A stretch of DNA of 64,000 nt from an uncultured Acetatifactor sp. GTDB lineage: Bacteria; Bacillota; Clostridia; Lachnospirales; Lachnospiraceae. Of the stretch, positions 41,438 through 50,989 are shown in pieces; position 1 is the first letter of the stretch; each line of letters opens with the position of its first letter. The notes beneath the pieces were generated by a model, which did no database searches, was not told the origin of the DNA, and was given only the letters and a program-made list of their open reading frames with translations. The stretch spans positions 37,900-101,899 of the forward strand of contig CAKRZO010000012.1 of NCBI GenBank assembly GCA_934433135.1, written 5' to 3'. Both the position numbers and the translations under genes were made by a program.

Positions 41438-41588
41438 ACGTCCGCATGCAGATCCATTCGGGGGACGCTCTCGCTTAATTAAAAACGCAGTGCCACTAAG
41501 ACTGCACAGTACGCAGTCGACTGCGCCCTATGCAGTTTGGGGCAGGCGTTTTTACATACGCCCCTCATTGGATTCTGCATGCGGGCGC
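41438..41588. repeat. Family 1 palindromic repeat, copy D (with inner hairpin)
   Basis: TCCGCATGCAGATCCATTCG and GGATTCTGCATGCGGG form the outer pair. GGGGGACGCTCTCGCTTAATT is conserved, and an inner hairpin runs from AAAAACGCAGTGCC to GGCAGGCGTTTTT with ACTGCACAGTACGCAGT inside. It has the same orientation as copy C and lies between the lipoprotein gene and queH. Confidence 0.85.
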
Positions 41589-41617
41589 CTTTAGAATTTA
41601 TAAAAACGAGGACAAGA

Positions 41618-42292
41618 ATGAATCAGCGAAATTACCAGAAAGAACTGGAAAAGATACTGGAAGGAAGAAACAAAGAGATAACGGAAGAAAAAAAGGGGAG
41701 CGGGCGGCTGCTTTTGCATAGCTGCTGTGCTCCCTGCAGCAGTTATGTGCTGGAATATTTAAAGCCATACTTTGCTATTACTGTTTTTTACTATAATCCC
41801 AATATTTCCAGAAGCGGTGAATATCGCAAACGGGTGGAGGAGCAGAAGCGTCTGATTGCCCTGTATAATCAGCAAAAGGCCGGTTTCCCGATTCGGATTC
41901 TGGAAGGAGATTATGAGCCGGAGGTATTTTTTCGGGAGGCGGCGGGATTGGAGAAAGAACCGGAAGGCGGAAAGCGCTGCCGGAAATGCTTTAGGCTTCG
42001 CCTGGAAAAAACCGCGAAAGAAGCGCAAAAAGGGGGCTATGATTATTTCGGAACCACATTGACCATCAGCCCGTTGAAAAATGCCGTTTTATTAAACGAA
42101 ATCGGAGAAAGCCTTGCCTTAAGATATCAGGTAAACTGGCTGTTCTCCGATTTCAAAAAAAAGAACGGTTATAAAAGATCCGTGGAACTGTCGAAAGAAT
42201 ACGACCTTTACAGACAGGACTATTGCGGCTGCATTTATTCCGAGACAGCCCGCCTAAAACATACCGTTAAGAAAGATCTCAATACCGATTAA
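41618..42292 (+). CDS. queH: Epoxyqueuosine reductase QueH
   Basis: This 224-aa protein has the Cys pattern of the QueH family: LLLHSCCAPCSSYVLEYL near residue 31, CRKCFRLRL near residue 120 and YCGCIYSE near residue 205. The paired vicinal Cys bind an Fe-S cluster and metal used to reduce epoxyqueuosine to queuosine in tRNA, the last step of the pathway. ATG 41618 has GAGGACAAG upstream; the frame is open further back, but that part is family 1 repeat DNA. Its 3' end overlaps the converging mntP gene by 39 bases. Confidence 0.93.
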   Translation: MNQRNYQKELEKILEGRNKEITEEKKGSGRLLLHSCCAPCSSYVLEYLKPYFAITVFYYNPNISRSGEYRKRVEEQKRLIALYNQQKAGFPIRILEGDYEPEVFFREAAGLEKEPEGGKRCRKCFRLRLEKTAKEAQKGGYDYFGTTLTISPLKNAVLLNEIGESLALRYQVNWLFSDFKKKNGYKRSVELSKEYDLYRQDYCGCIYSETARLKHTVKKDLNTD

Positions 42293-42841
42293 GATCAGGA
42301 TAATACCGCCTACGATGGTAGCTTTCCCGGCAAGCTTTGTACCGAATTTCCGACCGATATTCAGACCTGCCATGCAGATAATGAACGTAACGGAAGCAAT
42401 GATCAAAGCACACAGGGCAGTAACGGGAAAAGAGTATTCCGCGATGGTAAAGCCCACGGACAAAGCATCAATGGAAGTGGCAACTCCCTGGATAAAGAGT
42501 GCATGCGGTGTAAGACGGGATGCTTCGACAGCATCTTCTCCCTTGCCTTTTATGCCTTCCCAGAGCATCTTTCCGCCGATATACAAAAGCAGGATCAGAG
42601 CGATCCACGGGATGCATTTTTCAAATGCAGTAAAGTATTCTACCACAGTGTGAACACACAGCCAGCCTACAGTCGGCATAAGAGCCTGGAAAAAACCGAA
42701 AGCGCCGGCAATGGAAAAGAATTTTTTCTTAGACATCTGCGGTTCATTTAATCCGTTTGCCAAAGAGACGGAAAAAGCATCCATCGCCAGTCCGACACCG
42801 AGCAGGATGCTGTTGAAGAAAAATAAAAAGTCTAGTTTCAT
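42254..42841 (-). CDS. mntP: Manganese efflux pump MntP
   Basis: This 195-aa protein has six predicted membrane segments and the two family motifs: GLAMDAFSVSLANGL near residue 17 and GVATSIDALSVGFTIA near residue 115, each with the conserved Asp used in manganese transport. The ATG has AGGAGG upstream. I looked for a yybP-ykoY manganese riboswitch upstream and could not recognise one. It shares 39 bases at its 3' end with queH on the other strand. Confidence 0.93.
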   Translation of the reverse strand: MKLDFLFFFNSILLGVGLAMDAFSVSLANGLNEPQMSKKKFFSIAGAFGFFQALMPTVGWLCVHTVVEYFTAFEKCIPWIALILLLYIGGKMLWEGIKGKGEDAVEASRLTPHALFIQGVATSIDALSVGFTIAEYSFPVTALCALIIASVTFIICMAGLNIGRKFGTKLAGKATIVGGIILILIGIEIFLNGMF

Positions 42842-42948
42842 TTGTATTTCCTCCTGAACTTTCTTTATACCAAAATATGCAGAGGTTTGTCAATGAAAAA
42901 AATGAAGTATTTTCAGAATAAAAAAAGCAGGAAATTTCACATTGTGTC

Positions 42949-42977
42949 TTGTAAAGAGGAGAAATTTCCGCTATTAT
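42949..42977 (+). promoter_or_regulatory. Promoter of argS
   Basis: TTGTAA, 17 bases, then TATTAT. An inverted repeat, GGAAATTTC at 42930 and GAAATTTCC at 42961, overlaps it and could be an operator. No T-box was seen. Confidence 0.6.
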
Positions 42978-43068
42978 AAGGTGAGTACCCTGTCGGATCC
43001 GGAAAGAAAGCGGAAAGAGGAAGGGCAGTAAATAAGTACGAATGCAGGATGGAGAAGTTTGAAAGAGT

Positions 43069-44835
43069 ATGGAAAAAATCATTGATTTATTAACCGAAGA
43101 GATGCAGAAAGCATTTGAGGCGGCAGGCTATGACAGGGAACTGGGAAAGGTTGCTGTTTCCAATCGGCCGGATCTGTGTGAATACCAGTGCAACGGCGCT
43201 ATGGCCGGAGCGAAGAAATACCGGAAAGCGCCTGTTATGATTGCAAACGAAGTGGCCGGAAAGCTTGCGGACAGCAAGGTATTCGGACAGGTAAGCGTGG
43301 CGGCGCCCGGATTTCTGAATTTAAAGGTTACGGAGGAGTTTGCGGCGGAGTATCTGCGCAGGATGAGAGAAGAAGATAAGTTCGGTCTTAAGGCGCCTGA
43401 AAAGCCGAAGAAAATCATCATTGACTACGGCGGAGCCAATGCGGCGAAGCCTTTGCATGTAGGGCATATCCGGTCGGCTGTAATCGGTGAGAGCATTAAG
43501 CGCATCTGCCGCTATTGCGGACATGATGTGATCGGTGATGTGCACCTGGGAGACTGGGGACTGCAGATGGGTCTGGTCATTATGGGACTGAAGGAAAGAC
43601 AGCCGGATCTGGTCTATTTTGACGACTCCTATACCGGAGAATATCCTGAGGAAGCGCCCTTTACCATTTCGGAGCTGGAGGAAGTCTATCCGGCATCCAG
43701 CGCCAGATCCAAGGTGGATCCGGAATACAAGGCACAGGCCATGGAAGCGACTTACAAGTTGCAGACCGGTGTAAGGGGATACCGCGCTTTATGGGAACGC
43801 ATTATGAGAGTATCCGTTGCCGATCTTAAGAAAAATTACGGCAGCCTGAATGTGGAGTTTGATCTGTGGAAAGGAGAGAGCGATGTTCAGAACCGCATTC
43901 CCTCCATGGTACAGTATATGAAGGACGGCGGCTATGCTTATATCAGCGATGGCGCACTGGTAGTGGATGTAAAGGAAGAAAGCGATACGAAGGAAGTTCC
44001 GCCCTGCATGATCTTGAAGTCGGATGGCGCTTCTCTTTATAATACTACGGATCTGGCGACCATTATGGAACGAATGGAAATGTATCATCCGGATGAGATT
44101 ATTTATGTGGTGGATAAAAGACAGGATCTGTATTTTGAACAGGTATTCCGCTGCGCACGTAAGACCCATCTGGTAGATGAGAACACTGCCCTTAAGTTTG
44201 TCGGATTCGGAACCATGAACGGAAAGGACGGCAAGCCTTTCAAGACCAGAGACGGCGGCGTGATGCGTCTGGAGAATCTGATTCAGGAAACCAAAGAGGA
44301 AATGTATCGCAAAATTAAGGAAGGACGGGACATGCCGGAGGAAGAGGCAAGGAAGGTCGCACAGATGGTTGCGGTTTCTGCTTTGAAGTACGGTGATTTG
44401 TCCAATCAGGCCTCCAAGGATTATATTTTTGATATCGAAAGATTTACTTCCTTTGAAGGAGACACCGGCCCGTATATCTTATATACCATTGTGCGGATGA
44501 AGTCTATTCTCGCAAAGTATGCGCAGCAGGGCGGAGATATTCGGAAGGCGCAAATCGGCATGCCGAAGAATGCTTCCCAGAAAGATTTAATGCTTTTGCT
44601 GGCACAGTTCAATGCCGTTATGGACAATGCCTGCGAGGAAATTGCACCTCATAAGATCTGCGCCTATATCTACGACCTGGCAAATGCATTTAACCATTTT
44701 TACCATGAGACGAATATTCTGAACGAGGAAAACCAGAAGGAAAAAGAAGGACTGGTCGCGCTCCTTGCCCTGACTAAGGATGTGCTGGAGACCTGCATCG
44801 ATGTACTGGGCTTTGAGGCGCCGGATAAGATGTAA
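43069..44835 (+). CDS. argS: Arginyl-tRNA synthetase
   Basis: This 588-aa class I synthetase has an N-terminal additional domain (residues 1-110) and the HIGH-type motif in KPLHVGHIRSAVIGES near residue 124. It continues with YVVDKRQDLYFEQVF and the DALR-type anticodon-binding domain at the end (NHFYHETNI). A canonical KMSKS is replaced by a degenerate segment (NGKDGKPFKTRDGG), as is common in ArgRS. It charges tRNA-Arg. It has its own promoter and is followed by the receptor kinase genes. Confidence 0.95.
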   Translation: MEKIIDLLTEEMQKAFEAAGYDRELGKVAVSNRPDLCEYQCNGAMAGAKKYRKAPVMIANEVAGKLADSKVFGQVSVAAPGFLNLKVTEEFAAEYLRRMREEDKFGLKAPEKPKKIIIDYGGANAAKPLHVGHIRSAVIGESIKRICRYCGHDVIGDVHLGDWGLQMGLVIMGLKERQPDLVYFDDSYTGEYPEEAPFTISELEEVYPASSARSKVDPEYKAQAMEATYKLQTGVRGYRALWERIMRVSVADLKKNYGSLNVEFDLWKGESDVQNRIPSMVQYMKDGGYAYISDGALVVDVKEESDTKEVPPCMILKSDGASLYNTTDLATIMERMEMYHPDEIIYVVDKRQDLYFEQVFRCARKTHLVDENTALKFVGFGTMNGKDGKPFKTRDGGVMRLENLIQETKEEMYRKIKEGRDMPEEEARKVAQMVAVSALKYGDLSNQASKDYIFDIERFTSFEGDTGPYILYTIVRMKSILAKYAQQGGDIRKAQIGMPKNASQKDLMLLLAQFNAVMDNACEEIAPHKICAYIYDLANAFNHFYHETNILNEENQKEKEGLVALLALTKDVLETCIDVLGFEAPDKM

Positions 44836-44866
44836 AAAAATCGACTCAAAATGCATAGTGCCGTGC

Positions 44867-44895
44867 TTGACGGCTATAAATCCCCTTGCTATAAT
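44867..44895 (+). promoter_or_regulatory. Sigma-A promoter of the receptor kinase pair
   Basis: TTGACG, 17 bases, then TATAAT, 154 bases before the first kinase. Confidence 0.75.
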
Positions 44896-44936
44896 AAAAA
44901 AAGGAAATGGTATCGGAAAATAGGAAAGGGAATTTG

Positions 44937-45043
44937 TTTCTGAGCGAAAACAAAGTGCTTTTATGGCAGAAGAATGAGAAATCGCCTGCGTGAATTTCTC
45001 TTGGCCTGTCTTCGCGGCAAAGGCGCTCAGAAATGAGGATTAG
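44937..45043 (+). repeat. Family 3 element with 10-base inverted ends, in the kinase leader
   Basis: TTTCTGAGCG and CGCTCAGAAA enclose a GAGAAAT/ATTTCTC hairpin. Its right end, GCCTGTCTTCGCGGCAAAGG and on to GGATTAG, repeats the block at 22652-22691. Confidence 0.6.
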
Positions 45044-45049
45044 CATAAG

Positions 45050-48019
45050 ATGGGTAAATATGAAATCGGTACGGAAGTGTTCGGACACTGGGTGATCAAG
45101 CGCCTGATCGGAGAAGGCAGCTTTGGAAAGGTTTACGAAATTGAGAGGGAGAATTTCGGAACTTACCGGGCTGCCTTAAAAGTGATTACCATTCCTTCCA
45201 ACAGTGTTGAAGTGAAAAACGCCAGAGAAGAAGGAATGGATGAAAAGAGTATTCAAATCTACTTTTACAGTGTAGTCGAGGATATTGTCCGGGAGTTTGC
45301 CCTGATGTCCCGACTGAAGGGCATGACGAATATCGTAAGCTATGAAGACCATGAAGTAGTGGCTCATGAGGACGGCATCGGCTGGGATATTTTAATCCGC
45401 ATGGAACTTCTGACGCCGCTTTTAACATACACTTATGCGCATCCCATGAGCAGACGGGATATCATAAAAATCGGTATCGATATGTGCAATGCGCTGGAGC
45501 TGTGTCAGAAATACAATATTATTCACCGGGACATCAAGCCGGAGAATATGTTTGTTTCCGATAACGGGGATTACAAGCTGGGAGATTTCGGAATTGCCCG
45601 TACGGTAGAAAAAACGTCTTCCGGATTGTCGAAAAAAGGAACGTACAGTTACATGGCGCCGGAAGTTTACAGAGGATTTCCCTACGGATTCAGTGTGGAT
45701 ATCTATTCTCTGGGGATCCTTTTGTACCGGCTTTTGAATGCCAACCGTACGCCGTTTCTGCCTCCTGCACCGGCTCCTATTACTTATATGGCAAGAGAAG
45801 AGGCGTTGGAAAAAAGGATGCGCGGGGATGCCATTGAGCTTCCTTTGTACGGACAGGGAAGACTGGGTGAGATTGTGCTGAAAGCCTGCGCATATGAGCC
45901 GAAGGAACGCTACTCCAGTCCCATGGAAATGCGGCAGGAGCTGGAAGCCATTCTTTACGAAGAACGAGATGCGTCCATCATTTATCCTTCCGGAGATCAA
46001 ATCACTCTGGTGAAGAATGATTATGTTTCTTCTTCCGGAGAAAGAAAAGACGGCGAAAGCAGGGATGAAAACGACGAAGAGGATGAAGATAAGACCGAAT
46101 TTGCCGGAGAAAATTACAAGGAAAATTTAAAGAGCAAAAAGCTTGTTAAGCAAAAAGATGATAAGCAGAGAGAAGCGCTTGCCGGAACGGGAGTGCAGAA
46201 TCTGAGAAAAGATGGAAATATCCGGAAGACCGGAAACGATAAAAGTGGTGGAAATGCGCGGAAGAGCGGAAATGATGAAAAGGGTTCAAAAGCAGGAAGC
46301 CGGAAATGGATTCCCATACTGGGAGGTGTCCTGAGCTTTTGCATTCTGCTTTCCGCAGGACTGGTATGGATGACCCGGAATCGGCAAAGCAACGATGAGT
46401 TCCTGACTGCCGCCAATACCGCACTCCGAGAGGAAAAAGATACTTCCGCCGGTAAGGCAGAGACAAATACGGAAAATAAACCGGCAGAAAGCGTAGAAAC
46501 CGCTATATCCGGAGAAGAAACTTCTTTGGCGGATATAAAGACGCAGGAACCGGAAGCCGGTCTGCCGCAGCAAAGGGAGGAAGGCGATTACCGGGTCTAT
46601 GATACCCGGTGGAAAATCGCTGCAAAGAACAGGCAGCCCAAAGAACAAGTTCAGATCGGGGTCATGTCGTCCAAAGACGGCTCGCAGTACCTGGAGCTTC
46701 CGGAGTATGCCGCACAGAATCTGCTTATGATGGAGGACTGCATGAGACAGGCCGGCCTGAAAACTTGGAATGATATGTGGTATGAATTGCAGAACTGGCA
46801 GGTAAGACAGATAGAAGATTATTTTGAAACGGCAATGACAGCCCTGGACAAAATGCTGGAAGAGAATGATGTGGTATTCATAACGGGATACTGGCTCGAT
46901 GCCTTACTCCAACCTTATGGAATGGAGAACAATACGGCTTATTACCGGGACAGAATAAGGGAAATACTGGAAGCCCATCCGGATAAGGAACTTCTGGCGG
47001 GATATAACAGTGTGCTTGTCAGAGAATTCCAGATCACGGAATCGGTACTTCCGGAGAATCTGACCGGACTTTTGGGATCGGAAAGCTACGAAGAGGTTAA
47101 CATGGAAGTGATGTACCTGGCTGGGGTCGCAGCAGGAAAGTGTACGCAAAGCGGCAAGGTCGGTATTCTGATAGATGAGGCCTGGAGCGTTTATGATGCG
47201 GAAGCGTTCCGTTTCGGAATGAAAGAAAACAGAGAAGAAGCAGAGCTGTATCTGTATGGAGAGAGTTTCTGGAATGTGGATGAACAAAAAACGATCCGAA
47301 ACTATGCCCAGGCAGGCTGTGATGTGGTCGCAGGTTATGCACTGTCTCCGGAAGCCTGCAGCCTGGCGGAGGAACTGGGGGTCAGGATCATTTCACTGGC
47401 AGACTATACGGATCATAATTACTATGCGGATATCATTCTCGGAAAAAATTCTGATTTTTCCGGTGTGGCGGAAAGAGCTGCGGAATGTATCCGGGACGGA
47501 TTTGTGATGAAGGATTATATCAATGCCATGTCCGGACTTATGGTTTCGACAGAACTTTCGGAAGAAGTGGGAAACGCAGTTCTGCAGGCGCAAAGAAATT
47601 ATGGTGAATTTTATGTGACTTACTGGTATGATACGTCGCTTGTACAGGAACAGATGAAGGCGGTTCCCGTCAGGACTCTTTGTATGCCGGATCCGCCGAA
47701 AACTGGATTTTTCTTACCGAAAAAGATCGGAGAGAATTATTTTGTAAATGACACACGGGATTATAATGCCTCACCGGAGGAGTTCATGTTGACGATAGGA
47801 GGGCGTTATTACAATACTTCCCAGGAAGCGTACCGGGAATTGTTGGCTTACATGGAAGAGAAGACAGGCAGCAAAGGGAAGGAAAGTGTGGGATCCGGCT
47901 ATGCTTTTTATGAACTGGAGTTTGTAAAAAACAAAATTCAGTTCAAAGCAGAGGTGAATTATGAGATGGATGCGCAGGTCACTACTGTCAACTGGTACTC
48001 AGAGGGGTATGCAAATTAG
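45050..48019 (+). CDS. Receptor-type Ser/Thr protein kinase with Bmp/PnrA-like extracellular domain, copy 1
   Basis: This 989-aa protein has an N-terminal kinase (residues 12-300) with P-loop GEGSFGKVYEIE, Lys in AALKVI, catalytic HRDIKPEN, DFGIA and the GTYSYMAPEVYRG activation segment. A charged low-complexity linker (about 310-415) leads to one membrane segment (about 418-441). The outside part (about 533-870) looks like a type 1 periplasmic-binding fold of the Bmp/PnrA kind: QIGVMSS, DVVFITGYWLDAL, MYLAGVAAG, SGKVGIL, FRFGM, GCDVVAGYA. Bacterial Hanks kinases usually carry PASTA or no sensor, so this fusion suggests ligand-gated signalling. The Bmp assignment is from pattern only. Confidence 0.85.
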   Translation: MGKYEIGTEVFGHWVIKRLIGEGSFGKVYEIERENFGTYRAALKVITIPSNSVEVKNAREEGMDEKSIQIYFYSVVEDIVREFALMSRLKGMTNIVSYEDHEVVAHEDGIGWDILIRMELLTPLLTYTYAHPMSRRDIIKIGIDMCNALELCQKYNIIHRDIKPENMFVSDNGDYKLGDFGIARTVEKTSSGLSKKGTYSYMAPEVYRGFPYGFSVDIYSLGILLYRLLNANRTPFLPPAPAPITYMAREEALEKRMRGDAIELPLYGQGRLGEIVLKACAYEPKERYSSPMEMRQELEAILYEERDASIIYPSGDQITLVKNDYVSSSGERKDGESRDENDEEDEDKTEFAGENYKENLKSKKLVKQKDDKQREALAGTGVQNLRKDGNIRKTGNDKSGGNARKSGNDEKGSKAGSRKWIPILGGVLSFCILLSAGLVWMTRNRQSNDEFLTAANTALREEKDTSAGKAETNTENKPAESVETAISGEETSLADIKTQEPEAGLPQQREEGDYRVYDTRWKIAAKNRQPKEQVQIGVMSSKDGSQYLELPEYAAQNLLMMEDCMRQAGLKTWNDMWYELQNWQVRQIEDYFETAMTALDKMLEENDVVFITGYWLDALLQPYGMENNTAYYRDRIREILEAHPDKELLAGYNSVLVREFQITESVLPENLTGLLGSESYEEVNMEVMYLAGVAAGKCTQSGKVGILIDEAWSVYDAEAFRFGMKENREEAELYLYGESFWNVDEQKTIRNYAQAGCDVVAGYALSPEACSLAEELGVRIISLADYTDHNYYADIILGKNSDFSGVAERAAECIRDGFVMKDYINAMSGLMVSTELSEEVGNAVLQAQRNYGEFYVTYWYDTSLVQEQMKAVPVRTLCMPDPPKTGFFLPKKIGENYFVNDTRDYNASPEEFMLTIGGRYYNTSQEAYRELLAYMEEKTGSKGKESVGSGYAFYELEFVKNKIQFKAEVNYEMDAQVTTVNWYSEGYAN

Positions 48020-48021
48020 TT

Positions 48022-50976
48022 ATGAGTAAGAAGTATGAGATTGGTTCGGTTGTGTTCCGGAATTGGGTGGTAAAGCGCCTGATCGGGGAAGGAAGCTTCG
48101 GAAAGGTTTACGAAATTGAGAGGGAAAATTTCGGAACTTACCGGGCAGCTTTAAAGGTGATTACCATTCCTTCAAACAGTGTTGAAGTGAAAAATGCCAG
48201 GGAAGAAGGAATGGAGGAAAAAAGCATCCAAACCTATTTTTACAGCGTGGTCGAGGACATTGTCCGGGAATTTGCTCTGATGTCCCGGCTGAAGGGCACG
48301 ACAAATATTGTAAGTTACGAAGATCATGAAGTGGTGGCTCATGAGGACGGTATCGGTTGGGACATTTTAATCCGCATGGAGCTTCTGACGCCTCTTTTAA
48401 CGTATGCGTATTCTCACCCCATGAGCAGGCGGGACATCATAAAAATCGGCATTGATATATGTAAGGCTCTGGAATTGTGTCAGAAATACAACATTATCCA
48501 CCGGGATATCAAGCCGGAGAATCTGTTTGTTTCCGATAACGGGGATTATAAGCTGGGGGATTTCGGAATTGCCCGTACGGTAGAGAAGACTTCCTCCGGA
48601 TTATCGAAAAAAGGAACGTACAGTTACATGGCACCGGAAGTTTACAGAGGTCTTTCCTACGGATTCAGTGTGGATATCTATTCGCTGGGGATTCTTTTGT
48701 ACCGGCTTTTGAATGCCAACCGCATTCCGTTTCTGCCGCCTGTGCCGAACCTTATTACTTATACGGCAAGAGAAGAGGCGCTGGAAAGAAGGATGCGTGG
48801 AGATGCCATCGAGCTTCCCTTATTCGGACAGGGAAGACTGGGTGAAATCGTGCTGAAAGCCTGTGCGTATGAGCCGAAGGAACGCTATTCCAGTCCAATG
48901 GAAATGCGGCAGGAGCTGGAAGCCATCCTTTACGAAGAACAGGATTCCTCTATCATCTATCCTTCCGGAGATGAAATCACTTTGGTGAAAAACGAATATG
49001 TATCTTCCTCCGGAAATGGAATCGCACCGGTGAAAAACGAATATGTCTCTTCTTATGGGAAAAGAAAAGATGGCGAGAGCAAGGATGGAAACGACGAAGA
49101 GGATGAAGACAGGACGGAATTTGCCGGAGCAGTACATATTTCAGCAGAAATAACCGGAGAAAATCATAAAGAGAGTTTAAAGAGCAAAAAGATTGTTAAG
49201 CAAAAAGACGATAAGCAGGGAAAAGTGCCTGCCGGAACGGGTATGCAGAACGCGGGAAAAGAAAGAAATACCCGGAAGACCGGAAATGATAAAAGTGGTG
49301 GAAATGCCCGGAAGAGCGGAAATGATGAAAAAGACTTAAAAGCAAGAAAGCGAAAATGGATACCCGTACTGGGAGGTATCCTTGGTTTCTGCATCCTGCT
49401 TTCGGCAGGAATCCTGTGGATGACACAAAAACAATCGGGAGAGAATAAGGAAGAAAAAACACAACAGGCCGCAGGAAACAGTGTGAATAGGGCAGACAGT
49501 GCTTTGTCATCACAGGAGGCAGACGGTGATTACCGAACCTACAATACCAGAATGGAAATTCCGGCAGAAAACAGGCAGGCAAAGGATTCGGTCAAGGTGG
49601 GAGTCCTTGCCTTAGGCGGAGAGATTCAGAATCTGAAGCTTCCGGAGTATGCCGGATTGCAGCAGCTTAAGATGGAAGAGGTTATGCAGCAGGCAGGACT
49701 GAGAACCTGGGATACGATGTGGAAGGAGCTGTGGGAGGAACCTGATAGGGAGTTGGAGCGTTATTTTGAGATAACAATGAATGCACTGGATGAAATGCTG
49801 GAGGAGAATGATGCTGTATTGCTGACAGGCGAGGGAGTGGATTCCTTTGCCAGTTTCTATAATGCTACAGTAGGAAGGGGCGTTTATCTGAGAAGAGTAA
49901 GAGAAATACTGGAAGCTCATCCGGATAAAGAGCTTGTAGCGGATAAGGGAAAGGAACTTATCTGGGAATTAAGCTTATCAGAAGACGGATCTCCGGAAAA
50001 TCTGACAGGGATTTCAGGTCTGGAGGATTCTGTCAGTGCCGACACGGAGGCGATGTATCTGGCGGGAACGATTGCCGGAAGAAGTACGCAGAGCGGCAAA
50101 GTGGGGATGCTGGTTGATCAGAACTGGATGGCTGTATATGAGGAGTACTTCCGGGCCGGTATGAAGGCAAGCGGGAAAGAGACGGAGATGTACCTGTATG
50201 GTGAGAGCTTCTCAAATACCGATGCCGGCAGGGCAGTGCAAAGCTTTGCTGATGCAGGATGTGATATTATTGCCGGATATGCGTTGTCGCAGGAGGTCTG
50301 CAGCCTGGCGGGAAAACTGGGGATTGCCACCCTTTCCCTGGAAGATTGTGCAAAGACAGAGCATTATGCGGACATCAACCTGAACGGCTTCCTTAAGCTT
50401 GACGGGATTGCAGAAAAAGTGGCAGAGTGCATCCGGGGAGGATTTGCAATAGACAGCTATGTTGATACCTTATCCGGACTTGCGGTTTCTTCGGAGCTTC
50501 CGGAAGCAATTTCTTCCGGCTTTTCCGCAGATATCAGCGAGCTGGTTCTGCAGGCACAGGAAGATTACGATGCGTTTTGCAAAGCATACCGGACAAATGA
50601 TCTGAGTATTCCGGCCATGACGAAGGATGTCGCATTAAGGACACTTTGTATGCCTGATTTACCTGCAAATGCTTTTTTTCTTCCGGGGCAGATCGGAGAA
50701 AACTATTATGTGCCCATGGAAGCGGATCATGGTACTTCTTTAGAGAATCCCGGCGAAGGACTTTATTATAATATTTCGCAGGAAGAATATCAGAAGCTGG
50801 TGAATGATATAAAAGAGGCAACGGGAAGCAAGGGGCAGAGAGAGCAGGATTCGGATATCGTGAATTATCAGTTGGAATTTGCAAAAGACGGAGTCGTGTT
50901 TCAGGCGGATGTAGCATATATGAACTTTGCACAGGTAGTTTGGGTGAACTGGAGCGTAATAGGTCATACGGATTAA
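48022..50976 (+). CDS. Receptor-type Ser/Thr protein kinase with Bmp/PnrA-like extracellular domain, copy 2
   Basis: This 984-aa protein is a tandem duplicate of the previous gene, starting two bases after its stop, so translation is probably coupled. The kinase domains are nearly identical (same P-loop, HRDIKPEN, DFGIA and APEVYRG). The linker has a partial internal repeat (ITLVKNEYVSSSG, then IAPVKNEYVSSYG). The membrane segment lies near residue 443. The outer domain (from about 522) keeps the same landmarks (VKVGVLALGG, MYLAGTIAG, SGKVGMLVD, FRAGMKASG, GCDIIAGYA), but most other positions differ from copy 1. That pattern suggests two receptors feeding one cytoplasmic output with different ligands. 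Confidence 0.85.
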   Translation: MSKKYEIGSVVFRNWVVKRLIGEGSFGKVYEIERENFGTYRAALKVITIPSNSVEVKNAREEGMEEKSIQTYFYSVVEDIVREFALMSRLKGTTNIVSYEDHEVVAHEDGIGWDILIRMELLTPLLTYAYSHPMSRRDIIKIGIDICKALELCQKYNIIHRDIKPENLFVSDNGDYKLGDFGIARTVEKTSSGLSKKGTYSYMAPEVYRGLSYGFSVDIYSLGILLYRLLNANRIPFLPPVPNLITYTAREEALERRMRGDAIELPLFGQGRLGEIVLKACAYEPKERYSSPMEMRQELEAILYEEQDSSIIYPSGDEITLVKNEYVSSSGNGIAPVKNEYVSSYGKRKDGESKDGNDEEDEDRTEFAGAVHISAEITGENHKESLKSKKIVKQKDDKQGKVPAGTGMQNAGKERNTRKTGNDKSGGNARKSGNDEKDLKARKRKWIPVLGGILGFCILLSAGILWMTQKQSGENKEEKTQQAAGNSVNRADSALSSQEADGDYRTYNTRMEIPAENRQAKDSVKVGVLALGGEIQNLKLPEYAGLQQLKMEEVMQQAGLRTWDTMWKELWEEPDRELERYFEITMNALDEMLEENDAVLLTGEGVDSFASFYNATVGRGVYLRRVREILEAHPDKELVADKGKELIWELSLSEDGSPENLTGISGLEDSVSADTEAMYLAGTIAGRSTQSGKVGMLVDQNWMAVYEEYFRAGMKASGKETEMYLYGESFSNTDAGRAVQSFADAGCDIIAGYALSQEVCSLAGKLGIATLSLEDCAKTEHYADINLNGFLKLDGIAEKVAECIRGGFAIDSYVDTLSGLAVSSELPEAISSGFSADISELVLQAQEDYDAFCKAYRTNDLSIPAMTKDVALRTLCMPDLPANAFFLPGQIGENYYVPMEADHGTSLENPGEGLYYNISQEEYQKLVNDIKEATGSKGQREQDSDIVNYQLEFAKDGVVFQADVAYMNFAQVVWVNWSVIGHTD

Positions 50977-50989
50977 ATTAGAAATTTGA

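Noticed and set aside
41537..41617. Upstream extension of queH
   Set aside because: The codons lie inside family 1 repeat copy D and do not match the QueH family.
42842..42960. Manganese (yybP-ykoY) riboswitch before mntP
   Set aside because: The conserved core elements were not recognised; only a normal ribosome site and AT-rich sequence are seen.
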